From NCBI GenBank assembly GCA_964453525.1, contig CAYVOV010000015.1, positions 1-64,000 on the forward strand: a stretch of 64,000 bases of DNA. Reading direction: 5' to 3'. This document shows positions 34,394 to 42,672 of this stretch, piece after piece. Position numbers and translations under genes: made by a program. Source of the stretch: CAYVOV01 sp964453525. GTDB lineage: Bacteria > Chloroflexota > Dehalococcoidia > Dehalococcoidales > UBA2162. Numbering within the stretch: the stretch's first letter is position 1; each line of letters opens with the position of its first letter. The notes under the pieces were generated by a model. The model was not told the origin of the DNA. It saw only the letters and a program-made list of their open reading frames with translations, and did not search any database.

Positions 34394-35215
34394 CTAGGGT
34401 AGATACACAACATCAGCCCGGCACTGCTCACACCGGTAGAACTGCGGAATAATCTCTTCGCAGGTTTGTCTGGCTTCTCTTAACTCATCGCAGGTGGGGG
34501 CTCGATGATTTTTCATCTTACCCGAAGGTATTAGGGGCATAATGTTCATCAACCCGACGCCTGCCTCTCTAAGACGCATTGCCAGTTTTCTCATGTATTG
34601 GTCGTTCACGCCGGGGATAAGTACCGTGTTTACCTTAATGGGAAGTCCGACAGCCACAGCCTTTCTGATACCGCTGAACTGCCTTTCAATAAGAAGTTCA
34701 GCCGCTTCCTCTCCCCGGTATACAGTCCCCCGGTACTTCACCCAGGAATAGATATCCTTTCCTACAATGCTGTCAGGAGCATTTACGGTAACCGTCAGTG
34801 CTTTAGCTCCGGCGTCAGTGATTGCTTCCAGTTTGTCCTCAAGGAGCAAGCCGTTAGTGCAAAGGCAGCCTGTAATCCGTGGATAAAGATCGTGAATCAA
34901 AGATAGCGTCAAGAAAGTCTGCTCGTTCGCCAAGGAGTCGCCGGGACCGGCGATTCCCACCACAAAGTTATAGGTTTGCCTCTCGTTCACGATAGACTTT
35001 ACCAGAGCTACAGCCTCAGCTACTGACAATAGCCTTGCTGCCCATCCCGGGTGTTGAACGTCAACACACATCCTGTGTTCGCAGAAATTGCACTGAATAT
35101 TGCATCGGGGAGCGACCGGCAGGTGAATCCTGCCTACACTATCGTGAGCCTCATCGTTGAAGCAGGGATGCTGACCCATAATATCTGTTATCCCTAACAG
35201 GTTATTCAGCTTCAT
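34394..35215 (-). CDS. NifB-like radical SAM protein
   Basis: 273 residues, recognisable as the NifB family. HPCFNDEAHDSVGRIHLPVAP is followed by the radical SAM triad C38-x3-C42-x2-C45 (RCNIQCNFC). The N-terminal H16/C18 and H24 region and the C-terminal C262-x2-C265 (RCEQCRADVV), which bind the substrate clusters in NifB, are kept. No NifX-like domain is fused. NifB joins two 4Fe-4S clusters around a carbide to make the 8Fe precursor of nitrogenase cofactors. It is last in the D-K-H-cyclase-B operon (38 bp from the preceding gene), suggesting the D/K pair carries a NifB-derived cofactor. Confidence 0.9.
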   Translation of the reverse strand: MKLNNLLGITDIMGQHPCFNDEAHDSVGRIHLPVAPRCNIQCNFCEHRMCVDVQHPGWAARLLSVAEAVALVKSIVNERQTYNFVVGIAGPGDSLANEQTFLTLSLIHDLYPRITGCLCTNGLLLEDKLEAITDAGAKALTVTVNAPDSIVGKDIYSWVKYRGTVYRGEEAAELLIERQFSGIRKAVAVGLPIKVNTVLIPGVNDQYMRKLAMRLREAGVGLMNIMPLIPSGKMKNHRAPTCDELREARQTCEEIIPQFYRCEQCRADVVYLP

Positions 35216-35253
35216 AGAATTTCCTTACTTGCTCGCTATATTGTCTATTATCT

Positions 35254-36288
35254 CTAATGTCCGTGAAAAGAGAAAAAGCGTAAAGGCTGGTGTAAACTTT
35301 TTATCGCCATTAGGATTTCTAGAGTAAAATGATGGTCTTGAAACCATAAACCATCTGACGACTGTAATTCTAACAATCGTTGAACTCCAGCATTAACCTT
35401 CTCATTGTCCAGACCGTATCCCAGCATAGACAGTGTGGACACCACGTGATTGGTACTGGCTACCTCGATTACGATGTCAGGTGGAGGGGAGTCAGAAGGA
35501 GCAACACACCTCGGATCGAACCAGGCACCGTCGAAAGGCGTACTGTTATCAGCATATGGCGGTTTAACGCTTATATCACGCTTATAACCATACAAACTAA
35601 GGATGAACTCGGCTCCCCGTCTGGCAGCCTCACTCTGCCGGGTTTTTTCCGTTGCACTGAGCCCGAGAAGTGAATTGCAGGTGGCGTGAATACCGCAGTA
35701 GGGATGCGGATATCCCTCTCCACGCTCTCTACACATTCTTGACCGCGGGCTGAGCCAGCTGCCATCCTCATCCTGCCAGCTACAGAGCCATTCATACCCC
35801 TTGGCAACTCTCGGGTCGTCACCGTGTCCCGTTCTGGCAAGAGCCAGTAGCGCAGCATTGGTAACGATTGGATTGGAATTAATGACTGGAAAAGTACTAG
35901 CGACCGGATCGTTACCTGTGCCACATACACACTTAGTTTCACCCTGGATAAAGGAGCCGTTTTCTGCCTGACACTGGAACAGGTAATCTGTTCCCTTCTT
36001 AACAGGCGTATCCTGAGCACGCAGCCCGAGTTCTATCAGCTTCATCAGTTGGTGTGTGGTACCATCTTGGTAGTCGTACGCTTTACCGTTCCAGGAACCG
36101 TTTTCCAACTGTTTGCTTAGAATCTCGTTTATTAAGGCATTCTTCAGGTTGCTTACCTCAGTATCCTGTTCAGGCTTCTCCATAATCTCCCGCAGGATGT
36201 AGTATCTATCCAAGTGTTTTGCCTGCTCTAGAAGCTGGTCGGTTGGGTCTACACTCAATGCGTTTTTCCACTCCGGTTGTTTTTCCAT
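35254..36288 (-). CDS. terpenoid-cyclase/prenyltransferase-fold repeat protein
   Basis: 344 residues of alpha/alpha-barrel repeats with four QW-like motifs: QLENGSW (60-66), QAENGSF (107-113), QDEDGSW (172-178) and QSSDGLW (309-315), each followed by a helix. It is about half the length of squalene-hopene cyclase and has no DxDD acid motif, so it is not a classical cyclase. Eight or so cysteines, including C120-x-C122, are scattered through it. ATG 36288 is preceded by AAGGAAAG; a longer frame starting inside the nifH-like gene is less likely. It lies between the NifH-like and NifB-like genes. The function is unknown. Confidence 0.82.
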   Translation of the reverse strand: MEKQPEWKNALSVDPTDQLLEQAKHLDRYYILREIMEKPEQDTEVSNLKNALINEILSKQLENGSWNGKAYDYQDGTTHQLMKLIELGLRAQDTPVKKGTDYLFQCQAENGSFIQGETKCVCGTGNDPVASTFPVINSNPIVTNAALLALARTGHGDDPRVAKGYEWLCSWQDEDGSWLSPRSRMCRERGEGYPHPYCGIHATCNSLLGLSATEKTRQSEAARRGAEFILSLYGYKRDISVKPPYADNSTPFDGAWFDPRCVAPSDSPPPDIVIEVASTNHVVSTLSMLGYGLDNEKVNAGVQRLLELQSSDGLWFQDHHFTLEILMAIKSLHQPLRFFSFHGH

Positions 36289-36355
36289 TGGATTCTTTCC
36301 TTGCTGGTTTTTACTAGAATCGTCGCATATAGGCTGACAGAACGAATTACTGAAC

Positions 36356-37198
36356 CTATGTTTTAAGGTGCTGTCGATAAAGAGCCTCAAGCTCGGAAAG
36401 CTCTTCCACCGGGGTGGGAATCACCGGACGGTCATTATCCATCACTCGTCGAGCCAACTCTCTAAATGCCTCCGCTTCCTCCGACTCAGGAGAATGTTCC
36501 AGTACCGTTTTGCTTTCCACCTCACAGACCTGAATTACAGGGCTGCGAGGGACAAAGTGGACAAGCTTGCTACCCAGGCTCCGGGCGAACTCGGAAAGGA
36601 CTCCCTTTTCTAACTGCTCGTTCCCCGCGCTATTGCATATCACACCGGCCAGTCCTGTTTCACCCCGCCGTGACAGGCGGCGAATCCCTTTAGCAATGTT
36701 GTTGGCAGCATAAATGCTCATAAAAGCTCCAGAGCAGAGAAGATATATTTCCCGGGCGTAACCTTCACGAATTGGCTGGGCAAACCCCCCACAGACTACA
36801 TCGCCCAGAACATCGTAAACCACGACATCAATGTTATAAGTTTCGAAAGCTTTGAGGTCCCTGAGAATGTTAATAGCTGTTAACACTCCCCGACCGGCAC
36901 AGCCGATACCTGGTTCAGGTCCTCCTGACTCTACACAATAAATCCCCTTTTGTCCCTCGAAAACAATGTCCTCGAGAGCAATCGCATATTCATCTCGCCC
37001 CATTCTCAGGTGCTCCCTGTAGGTTTCAAGCACTGTTGGTATCAACCGCCCCTCAGTTAGACTCCTGGTAGAGTCTCTCTTGGGGTCGCACCCCACCTGC
37101 ATTACCTTAAGACCCTGTTCCCGGAGGGCCATGCAAAGGTTAGAAGAAATGGTACTTTTACCGATTCCTCCCTTGCCATATATAGCAATCTGTCTCAT
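36356..37198 (-). CDS. NifH-like iron protein (nitrogenase-type reductase)
   Basis: 280 residues. The P-loop is GKGGIGKS (8-15) with the family's CDPKRDSTR (37-45). The two 4Fe-4S ligands are present as GCAGRGV (C100) and DVVCGGFAQPIR (C136), so it should form a dimer bridged by one cluster and deliver electrons with ATP hydrolysis. The C-terminal part (PTPVEELSELEALYRQHL) ends like NifH. The start codon directly abuts the stop of the NifK-like gene. Alternatives such as ChlL/BchL or CfbC use the same core, but the linked NifB and paired D/K proteins favour the nitrogenase-like branch. Confidence 0.92.
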   Translation of the reverse strand: MRQIAIYGKGGIGKSTISSNLCMALREQGLKVMQVGCDPKRDSTRSLTEGRLIPTVLETYREHLRMGRDEYAIALEDIVFEGQKGIYCVESGGPEPGIGCAGRGVLTAINILRDLKAFETYNIDVVVYDVLGDVVCGGFAQPIREGYAREIYLLCSGAFMSIYAANNIAKGIRRLSRRGETGLAGVICNSAGNEQLEKGVLSEFARSLGSKLVHFVPRSPVIQVCEVESKTVLEHSPESEEAEAFRELARRVMDNDRPVIPTPVEELSELEALYRQHLKT

Positions 37199-38521
37199 TT
37201 ACCACCTCGCTTTATAGCGTCTCTCTTTTGAGCGGTACCTGTCCAGCCAGTCATTATGGATGCATTCGATAATATTTAACATACCCACGTAACCGAAATA
37301 TTCGCGATTGATACTGCGAAATCGGTAAATGGGATTCACCAGCCGAAACACAAATGGGATGCCCAGTTCCTCGACAGCATGTCTCTCTATATTACTGCCG
37401 AAGACTACCTCCGGTCTGACTTCACCCAGGGATAGCTTGGACTGATACACGTCAACGTTGTATATTACCCTGGGACTGATGTTTAGCTCCTCCAGCTCCC
37501 TATCAAGCATTTTCTTCGCCCCTGGCAGGCATGACCTCAAGCACAGGAGACCGGGAACCATCTCCAGATCCTCAGTGATGAGATGAAGTAAGGGAATGCC
37601 TACCGTGGCATCGGCGACGATAGCTGCCGGCGCCCGGTGCATGAAGAACTGTTCCAGTCCCTTGCGTCGACACTGCTCTACTACCATGTTCTCTCCCTCG
37701 GTGGCAATCCTATCGGCTACATCCTGTGCCCCGAATTTCTTCCCCAGCTCTGTAAGCCAGCGACGGGTATTGGTAAATCCCACTGGCAGAGGCATATCTT
37801 TGCAGACCTGCTCAATTCCGAATTGATTAGCCAGATAGTCTGCTGCCTTTTGACCGCTATCGTGACTGAGCACAATACATGCCTCGGCTGAAGCAACATC
37901 TTTAAATTCATTCAGAGCCGTATTGTGAGTAAGCGTGGCTAAAACTTTTACTCCCATCTGGGATAGAACACTTTTAACCCAGGCCAGATCACCCATCCAG
38001 GTGGGATTACCATTGGCGTGGGGAGCTATAAGGCAGACTGAGCCGGGGGCTTTCTCCCTCTCCTGAAGTACCAGTTTTTTCAACATAGCATCCAGAGCTA
38101 TATCCGTGCCCTCGTTCTGGTCGCCACGGAAGCCAGCACACTCGATGGGTACAATTTCAAATTCTACCCGGGGGCGCATATCCTCGCATACAGCTACAAT
38201 ATCATCCCCTACAATCTCCGGTCCGCATGAACTAAGCACAAAGAGAATCGGTACTCCAAGCTCTTGAGCCTCAAGGATGGTGCGAGCCAGAAGCTCCTCA
38301 CCTCCATGGACGATCTCGTCTTCACACAGCTTGGTGGACAGAATCTGAGTCTCAGTATAGTCCGCGTCCTGCCAGCCAAAGGCGGCGTTGACCAGTAGAT
38401 AACAACCTTGTGGTGAGTGGGCGAGGACACCGCAACCGGTAACTCCCAGGGCTGTTTGAGCAGCGCCATAGAAAGCACAGCGAAGATAGGGGTCGTGGCA
38501 CCTTTCGGCGGTACCTGTCAT
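37199..38521 (-). CDS. NifK-like nitrogenase-type component, beta-like subunit
   Basis: 440 residues from the preferred ATG (38521, after GGGGAAC); a longer frame to 38599 would overlap the upstream gene. The segment RCAFYGAAQTALGV...HSPQGC...SSCGPEIVGDDI mirrors NifK, with cysteines at 15, 40 and 99 aligning with the three P-cluster ligands. LIAPHANGNPTWMGDLAWVKSVLSQMG and EVVFGSNIERHAVEELGIPF are typical later nitrogenase-fold segments. It follows the NifD-like gene by 22 bp. No second D/K-like pair (NifEN) is present in the window. Confidence 0.9.
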   Translation of the reverse strand: MTGTAERCHDPYLRCAFYGAAQTALGVTGCGVLAHSPQGCYLLVNAAFGWQDADYTETQILSTKLCEDEIVHGGEELLARTILEAQELGVPILFVLSSCGPEIVGDDIVAVCEDMRPRVEFEIVPIECAGFRGDQNEGTDIALDAMLKKLVLQEREKAPGSVCLIAPHANGNPTWMGDLAWVKSVLSQMGVKVLATLTHNTALNEFKDVASAEACIVLSHDSGQKAADYLANQFGIEQVCKDMPLPVGFTNTRRWLTELGKKFGAQDVADRIATEGENMVVEQCRRKGLEQFFMHRAPAAIVADATVGIPLLHLITEDLEMVPGLLCLRSCLPGAKKMLDRELEELNISPRVIYNVDVYQSKLSLGEVRPEVVFGSNIERHAVEELGIPFVFRLVNPIYRFRSINREYFGYVGMLNIIECIHNDWLDRYRSKERRYKARW

Positions 38522-38543
38522 CAGTTCCCCAGTTTCAGCCACG

Positions 38544-39983
38544 TTAATTACCCCCGTATAGAACTTTGCGGAATAGCTTAGAGCGAGGACGGCTGGCATT
38601 CTCCATGCTGGACCGCACCAGTCTGGCTATGTTCTTTATTCCGCTATAGCCATAATGCGGATATCCGGTCATGGTAGTCAAGTTCACCTGGGGGATACCC
38701 GGCTGTCTCATAGGGGTCCCCAGATAGACAGCATTATCGTATTGAGCCGCAATCGCCTCCAGTTCTGCCTCTGTCTGCCATGAAGAACGGAAGGTTCCCA
38801 GGGAGAAGAGTCCCTTGGTCAGAATTACCTCGGGATTCTGCCCTTGCTGTAGCAGAAACTTGATACTGGGCATTCGCTCTTTTATGGTGTACGGATGGAT
38901 ATTGACAACAACGGGATGAGCGCCAAACTCACCAGCCATCCTGGCTAAGGCAAGAGCTCTGATAGGCCCGGGGAATTCGGCAATTTCTACCAGGGCAGTC
39001 TTGCCATCGAAAAACCGTCTAATGGTGTCTATTTCCGAGGTGAGTTCTCTGGTTTCCTTTCGAATCATCTGCCTTGCTGGCTCCTCGAGCCCCAGGGGTC
39101 TAGCTACCCCCATAATCCATTCCTCGGTAGCCTTTAAGCCATAGGGAAGACCGGTACGAGCATAAGGTATGCCGAACCGCTCTTCCATGAGGTCACCCAG
39201 CTTCTGTCCCCAGTCGTAGCACCAGGAAGCATTTAGTTCCGCAGCGCGTGCTTGCCTAATCTGTTCCAGGGTGCATCCACCGCAGAGAACGCCGTTAATT
39301 TTGGCTCCGATAGCATGTACCATTCTCTCGATTTCATCCAGATCCTGCGTCCACTCAGTATAGGTAGGACCCTGCCGTGCACCGATAATGTTTATTGTCC
39401 TCTCCATCTTTTCGGAAGGCGCCTCCATTAGCTCCATAATGACTCTGAAAGCATCCTCGTAGCCACTGCGGAAGTCGCCGCCGAATCCCTCGCTGCGTAT
39501 AGCCAGCACCTTGGCATTGACTTCTCGCTCAGCTCTTTGAGCAATGGTTTCCACATCATCACCAATAATACCGGAACAACAACATGAAAAGATCACAATG
39601 AGTTCAGGGTGATACCTTTGTTCTGCTTCTTTCACTGCTTCTAGGAGCTTTCCCTCGCCTCCATAGACTACATCAGCTTCGTCTTGGGCAGTACAGGAGG
39701 TCGGCTCCAGAGGAACACCGCGATATTCACAACTGTTCATCTTATAAGCGTTAGCTACGGAGTAGGTACAACCCTTAGGCCCGTGAATTACTGGTGCCAT
39801 ATGACGAATACCGTTAAGCACTTGGAAGGCAGTCCAGAACTTACAGGGAGGAGCGTGAGACGCCTGAAGCTTGGGAATCATCTCCCCCTTCTCCACCTTT
39901 TCCAGAAGCTGCTGCAGTGTACCTCTAAAAGCTATGCTGCTATCATCCACTTTATTGCCCTGCTCTAACCTGATAAGTCGCAT
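38544..39983 (-). CDS. NifD-like nitrogenase-type component, alpha-like subunit
   Basis: 479 residues. C47, C72 (HGPKGC) and C134-136 (FSCCCSGIIGDDV) occupy the P-cluster positions. C255, in LNASWCYDWGQKLGDLMEERFGIPY, aligns with the cofactor-binding Cys of NifD (the LNLVHCYRSM...HMEEKYGIPW region). The NifD cofactor His (M-H-S-W-D) is not found; the matching place reads TTMTGYPHYGYSG, with a nearby His at 443. Thus a cofactor site is plausible but different. It is the first gene of the operon and begins within about 12 bp of a TATAAT, so translation is probably leaderless. Confidence 0.9.
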   Translation of the reverse strand: MRLIRLEQGNKVDDSSIAFRGTLQQLLEKVEKGEMIPKLQASHAPPCKFWTAFQVLNGIRHMAPVIHGPKGCTYSVANAYKMNSCEYRGVPLEPTSCTAQDEADVVYGGEGKLLEAVKEAEQRYHPELIVIFSCCCSGIIGDDVETIAQRAEREVNAKVLAIRSEGFGGDFRSGYEDAFRVIMELMEAPSEKMERTINIIGARQGPTYTEWTQDLDEIERMVHAIGAKINGVLCGGCTLEQIRQARAAELNASWCYDWGQKLGDLMEERFGIPYARTGLPYGLKATEEWIMGVARPLGLEEPARQMIRKETRELTSEIDTIRRFFDGKTALVEIAEFPGPIRALALARMAGEFGAHPVVVNIHPYTIKERMPSIKFLLQQGQNPEVILTKGLFSLGTFRSSWQTEAELEAIAAQYDNAVYLGTPMRQPGIPQVNLTTMTGYPHYGYSGIKNIARLVRSSMENASRPRSKLFRKVLYGGN

Positions 39984-39994
39984 TCATTGCAGCG

Positions 39995-40024
39995 ATTATA
40001 CTATGGTTTATTAATAGGGTTCAA
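39995..40024 (-). promoter_or_regulatory. promoter of the nitrogenase-like operon
   Basis: On the minus strand TTGAAC (40019-40024) and TATAAT (39995-40000) are separated by 18 bp. The -10 ends 11 bp before the ATG at 39983, with no Shine-Dalgarno, so the expected mRNA has about five or fewer untranslated bases. Several AACAAA motifs (about 40040-40120) and an inverted repeat AAACATC/GATGTTT lie upstream and could bind a regulator. Confidence 0.7.
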
Positions 40025-40176
40025 ACTGCCATACAATCCGATAACAAACAGGAATGAAACAAAACGGACGTTTGTTACATTGCTCAACAAAAAACTAAAA
40101 TGTTACCTCCGAACAAACATCGGGATGTTTATCAAGCTATTCATATAAATACTTGATACTGTTTTCGTTTTCCAGG

Positions 40177-41559
40177 CTAGATCTTCTTTTGTTTCCATCG
40201 CCCAAGTTTGAAGTATGTTACAAAGATTATTGCTCTCAATACGTTGCCAGAAACCATCCCCCAGCGTACTCCATACACACCGAGGCTTGTAACTCGCGGT
40301 AGAAAATATGCCAGAGGCACCATTACTCCCACCATGGTTAACAGAGTAACCAGCATTGGTATCAGGGTGTCACCAACCCCGTTTATACATTGCATCAGTA
40401 CTTGGACAATACCAAAAACCATGTATGTGATTATTGTTATCCTCAGAAAGGTGCTGGCTATCTCTACCAGACCTGGCTCAGTATTAAATATTCTGACTAT
40501 ATAACCGGCACAAAACCATATTGCCACCGAAACAATGGATATAAAACCTGTAAATAGAGCTGCTGCCAGCCAGCCAGTTCTTTCCGCACGTCCAGGATGC
40601 CCTGCCCCAAGGTTTTGACCGGCCAGCACACCTGCCGTCTGGCCTAATGCCATAGCCGGCATCTGGATAAACCGGTCTATCCTTTCCATCAAAGATTGGG
40701 CTGCCACGGCAAAGGTACCAAATGGAACAACAAACAAGGTTAATACAAGGGTAGCCGAGGTCCTTCCCATGCCATTTATCATTGCAGGAATACCAACCTT
40801 CACTATTCGCCATATCATACTGCCATCAAAGTGGAAGTTCCTAAAGGTCAGCCGTATCCGGGTCCGCCCACTATAGAGCATCCACAGTCCGAGCCCACCT
40901 CCTACACCCTGTGAAATAACCCCGGTCAATGCTGCACCTCTCACACCCAGATGAGGGAATATCCACCAGCCAAAGACAAGAAAGGGACAAAGAGCGATAT
41001 GGAAAAGTCTGGCACCGACACCAATTTTCATCGGAGTTACTGCATCCCCCGATGCTTGCATAATACTCTGCGACATCATCTGGAAGGACATGGTCACCAT
41101 GCCTACCAGCTGGATACGCAGGTAGGCTGCTCCTTCGGCTACAACATCAGGCTCAACTCCAAACAATATTAGTATTTTCTCAGCCAGGAAGATACCTATA
41201 GCCGCCATAACTATGGCGAATATAACAGTGATAACAAAGGTCTGTTGAGCAACATGATTGGCCCCTTGTTGATTTCCTCCTCCTATAAAACGAGCAATCA
41301 TAGCCCTTGTGCCCATTTGCAGTCCCATCCTCGCCGTGTTCATCAGCATGACGACCATACCGGAAATACCTACGCCGGCAACAGATGATGCACCCAGCTT
41401 GCCTACCCATATCATGTCAACGGTAGGACCCAAAGTTGTGACAAGCTGAGTTATAATTATTGGCCAGGATAAACCCCAGAGGTTACCTATTATGCTGCCT
41501 TGTGTCCAGTCTCTATCAAACCTGGACCCTCTCCTGGGAAAACGCTCAACCTCTTCCAA
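40177..41559 (-). CDS. MATE-family multidrug/cation efflux transporter
   Basis: 460 residues with twelve hydrophobic helices in two related halves. The first helix region is SIIGNLWGLSWPIIITQLVTTLGPTVDMIWVGKLGASSVAGVGISGM, a textbook MATE/NorM opening, and LAGQNLGAGHPGRAERTGWLA begins the second half. It exports organic compounds using Na+ or H+. It reads in the same direction as the nitrogenase-like operon and ends 193 bp before it, but each has its own promoter. An operator-like palindrome lies at 41603-41617. Confidence 0.93.
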   Translation of the reverse strand: MEEVERFPRRGSRFDRDWTQGSIIGNLWGLSWPIIITQLVTTLGPTVDMIWVGKLGASSVAGVGISGMVVMLMNTARMGLQMGTRAMIARFIGGGNQQGANHVAQQTFVITVIFAIVMAAIGIFLAEKILILFGVEPDVVAEGAAYLRIQLVGMVTMSFQMMSQSIMQASGDAVTPMKIGVGARLFHIALCPFLVFGWWIFPHLGVRGAALTGVISQGVGGGLGLWMLYSGRTRIRLTFRNFHFDGSMIWRIVKVGIPAMINGMGRTSATLVLTLFVVPFGTFAVAAQSLMERIDRFIQMPAMALGQTAGVLAGQNLGAGHPGRAERTGWLAAALFTGFISIVSVAIWFCAGYIVRIFNTEPGLVEIASTFLRITIITYMVFGIVQVLMQCINGVGDTLIPMLVTLLTMVGVMVPLAYFLPRVTSLGVYGVRWGMVSGNVLRAIIFVTYFKLGRWKQKKI

Positions 41560-42021
41560 CGCTATTAATTACTTCCTTCCCCTGGAATATTGTTTGACGT
41601 GATGTTCGAGTCGAACACAACATTAATATAGCTTAAATCAAGATGAAAACCAGTTCAAATGGTACCGCCTATCGCCCGGTGTCCCGATGTCATCGGACTC
41701 GTAACGAACGAACAGACTCTAGGACTCAAGCTCGAGGTCTTACCTACAGTAATATTAAGGCGTGCGTCGTTACAAAGTTTTGCTGATAATTAAAATTGAT
41801 GTCACAATCTGAGTGTTTGTGTAAGGTATTTATCTGTTTTAACCATCAACGATCTGGTGTCTATTTTGCGACTTTTCTTGGAAATTGGGCTTCAGTATGA
41901 GGCCCAAAGCTAAGTCTGGTCGGCGAAGTGCCACCATGCACCTATAAAGCTATACTTATAGCACCGACCAAACCTACCAGAATATAACTGGTGAGGCCAA
42001 ACGGCACTGCTGCTTCTCCGG
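41560..42021. other. intergenic with remnant of an ABC permease end
   Basis: Mostly featureless. On the minus strand, 41942-42031 reads EALTGEAAVPFGLTSYILVG and then LVGAISIAL-stop, like the last membrane helix of an ABC-2 permease. This fits a deletion that joined the ABC ATPase start (42022-42240) to the permease end. Confidence 0.35.
41603..41617. promoter_or_regulatory. palindromic operator candidate upstream of the MATE gene
   Basis: TGTTCGA-G-TCGAACA is a perfect 7-bp inverted repeat with a 1-bp centre, 44 bp before the MATE start codon. The size and symmetry suit a dimeric repressor; the regulator is not identifiable. Confidence 0.5.
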
Positions 42022-42240
42022 TTAATGCCTCGGCTGCACCTTAGTTCCAAGGAGTGAGACTGAGCCGTCACTCGGTTTAATCATTCCCAGCAACATGCGG
42101 ATAGTCGTCGTCTTGCCAGCACCGTTAAGACCCAGAAATCCGTAAATCTCCCCCGGCTCAATACGCAGTGACAGGTCGTCCACGGTGACAAGGTCTCCGT
42201 AGCGCTTGGTTACTTTAGAGACGTTAATAACTGCGTCCAT
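42022..42240 (-). pseudogene. ABC transporter ATP-binding protein, N-terminal fragment
   Basis: 72 residues matching the start of a drug/ABC-2-type ATPase: INVSKVTKRYGDLVTVDDLSLRIEPGEIYGFLGLNGAGKTTTIRML with an intact Walker A. The frame ends right after SDGSVSLLGTKV, so the Q-loop, signature, Walker B and about 160 residues are missing. What follows looks like the tail of a permease. It is a clear deletion derivative. Confidence 0.9.
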
Positions 42241-42255
42241 ACGTCCACACTACTT

Positions 42256-42435
42256 TTATTGAGAACCAACTGCTTTCTTTCTGCCGCTCAGGTAATTGAC
42301 CAGGCATTCGACCATCATATCGGTTACCCTGACATACATTTCCTCGCCGATAGTTTCCTTTTGAAGATAGATGAAGAAGACCGAGGCTACCATGTTACTG
42401 GTGACTTCAGCATCAAGTTGCCTCTGAAATATAGA
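42256..42435 (-). pseudogene. probable TetR-family regulator, C-terminal fragment
   Basis: On the minus strand the last about 59 codons read FQRQLDAEVTSNMVASVFFI, then YLQKETIGEEMYVRVTDMMV and ECLVNYLSGRKKAVGSQ-stop, a pattern common at the C-terminus of TetR proteins. The DNA-binding N-terminus is absent and an in-frame stop lies upstream. TetR-ABC-permease operons are common, so this was probably the regulator of the broken transporter next to it. Confidence 0.5.
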
Positions 42436-42613
42436 TTAGATAAATTATTACACAAAACCGAACGGAAATCACGCTGTATTGAACAAAAAGCCAGAAAGTG
42501 TCATGGAGTAACTATCCATCTAATTGTTACATCCTAACAAGCCGGTTCAGCTAATTCATGTCCTGGTATCAAACCCTCACTCAATTCATTCATAGAACAA
42601 GTATTTTGGGGTA

Positions 42614-42643
42614 TTGACAATAGAACAGGTGTTCTATTATAAT
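42614..42643 (+). promoter_or_regulatory. near-consensus promoter with embedded SOS (LexA) box
   Basis: TTGACA (42614-42619) and TATAAT (42638-42643) are separated by 18 bp. The spacer contains AGAACAGGTGTTCT (42622-42635), a perfect match to the GAAC-N4-GTTC operator bound by Gram-positive-type LexA (DinR). It drives the Y-family polymerase fragment at 42673, whose ribosome site is AGGTGAA. Confidence 0.88.
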
Positions 42644-42672
42644 CTAAATTACTGTCTCTTTATAGGTGAAGT

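Noticed and set aside
34394..39983. Interpretation as a true nitrogenase (nifHDK) operon
   Set aside because: No nifE/nifN or homocitrate synthase is visible and the cofactor His motif of NifD is missing; called nitrogenase-like instead.
34394..39983. Interpretation as protochlorophyllide reductase or the F430 enzyme CfbCD
   Set aside because: A NifB homologue in the operon and a cofactor-type Cys in the D-like protein are not expected for those systems.
42259..42537. 92-codon plus-strand frame
   Set aside because: The opposite strand reads as a TetR C-terminus, which explains the open frame.
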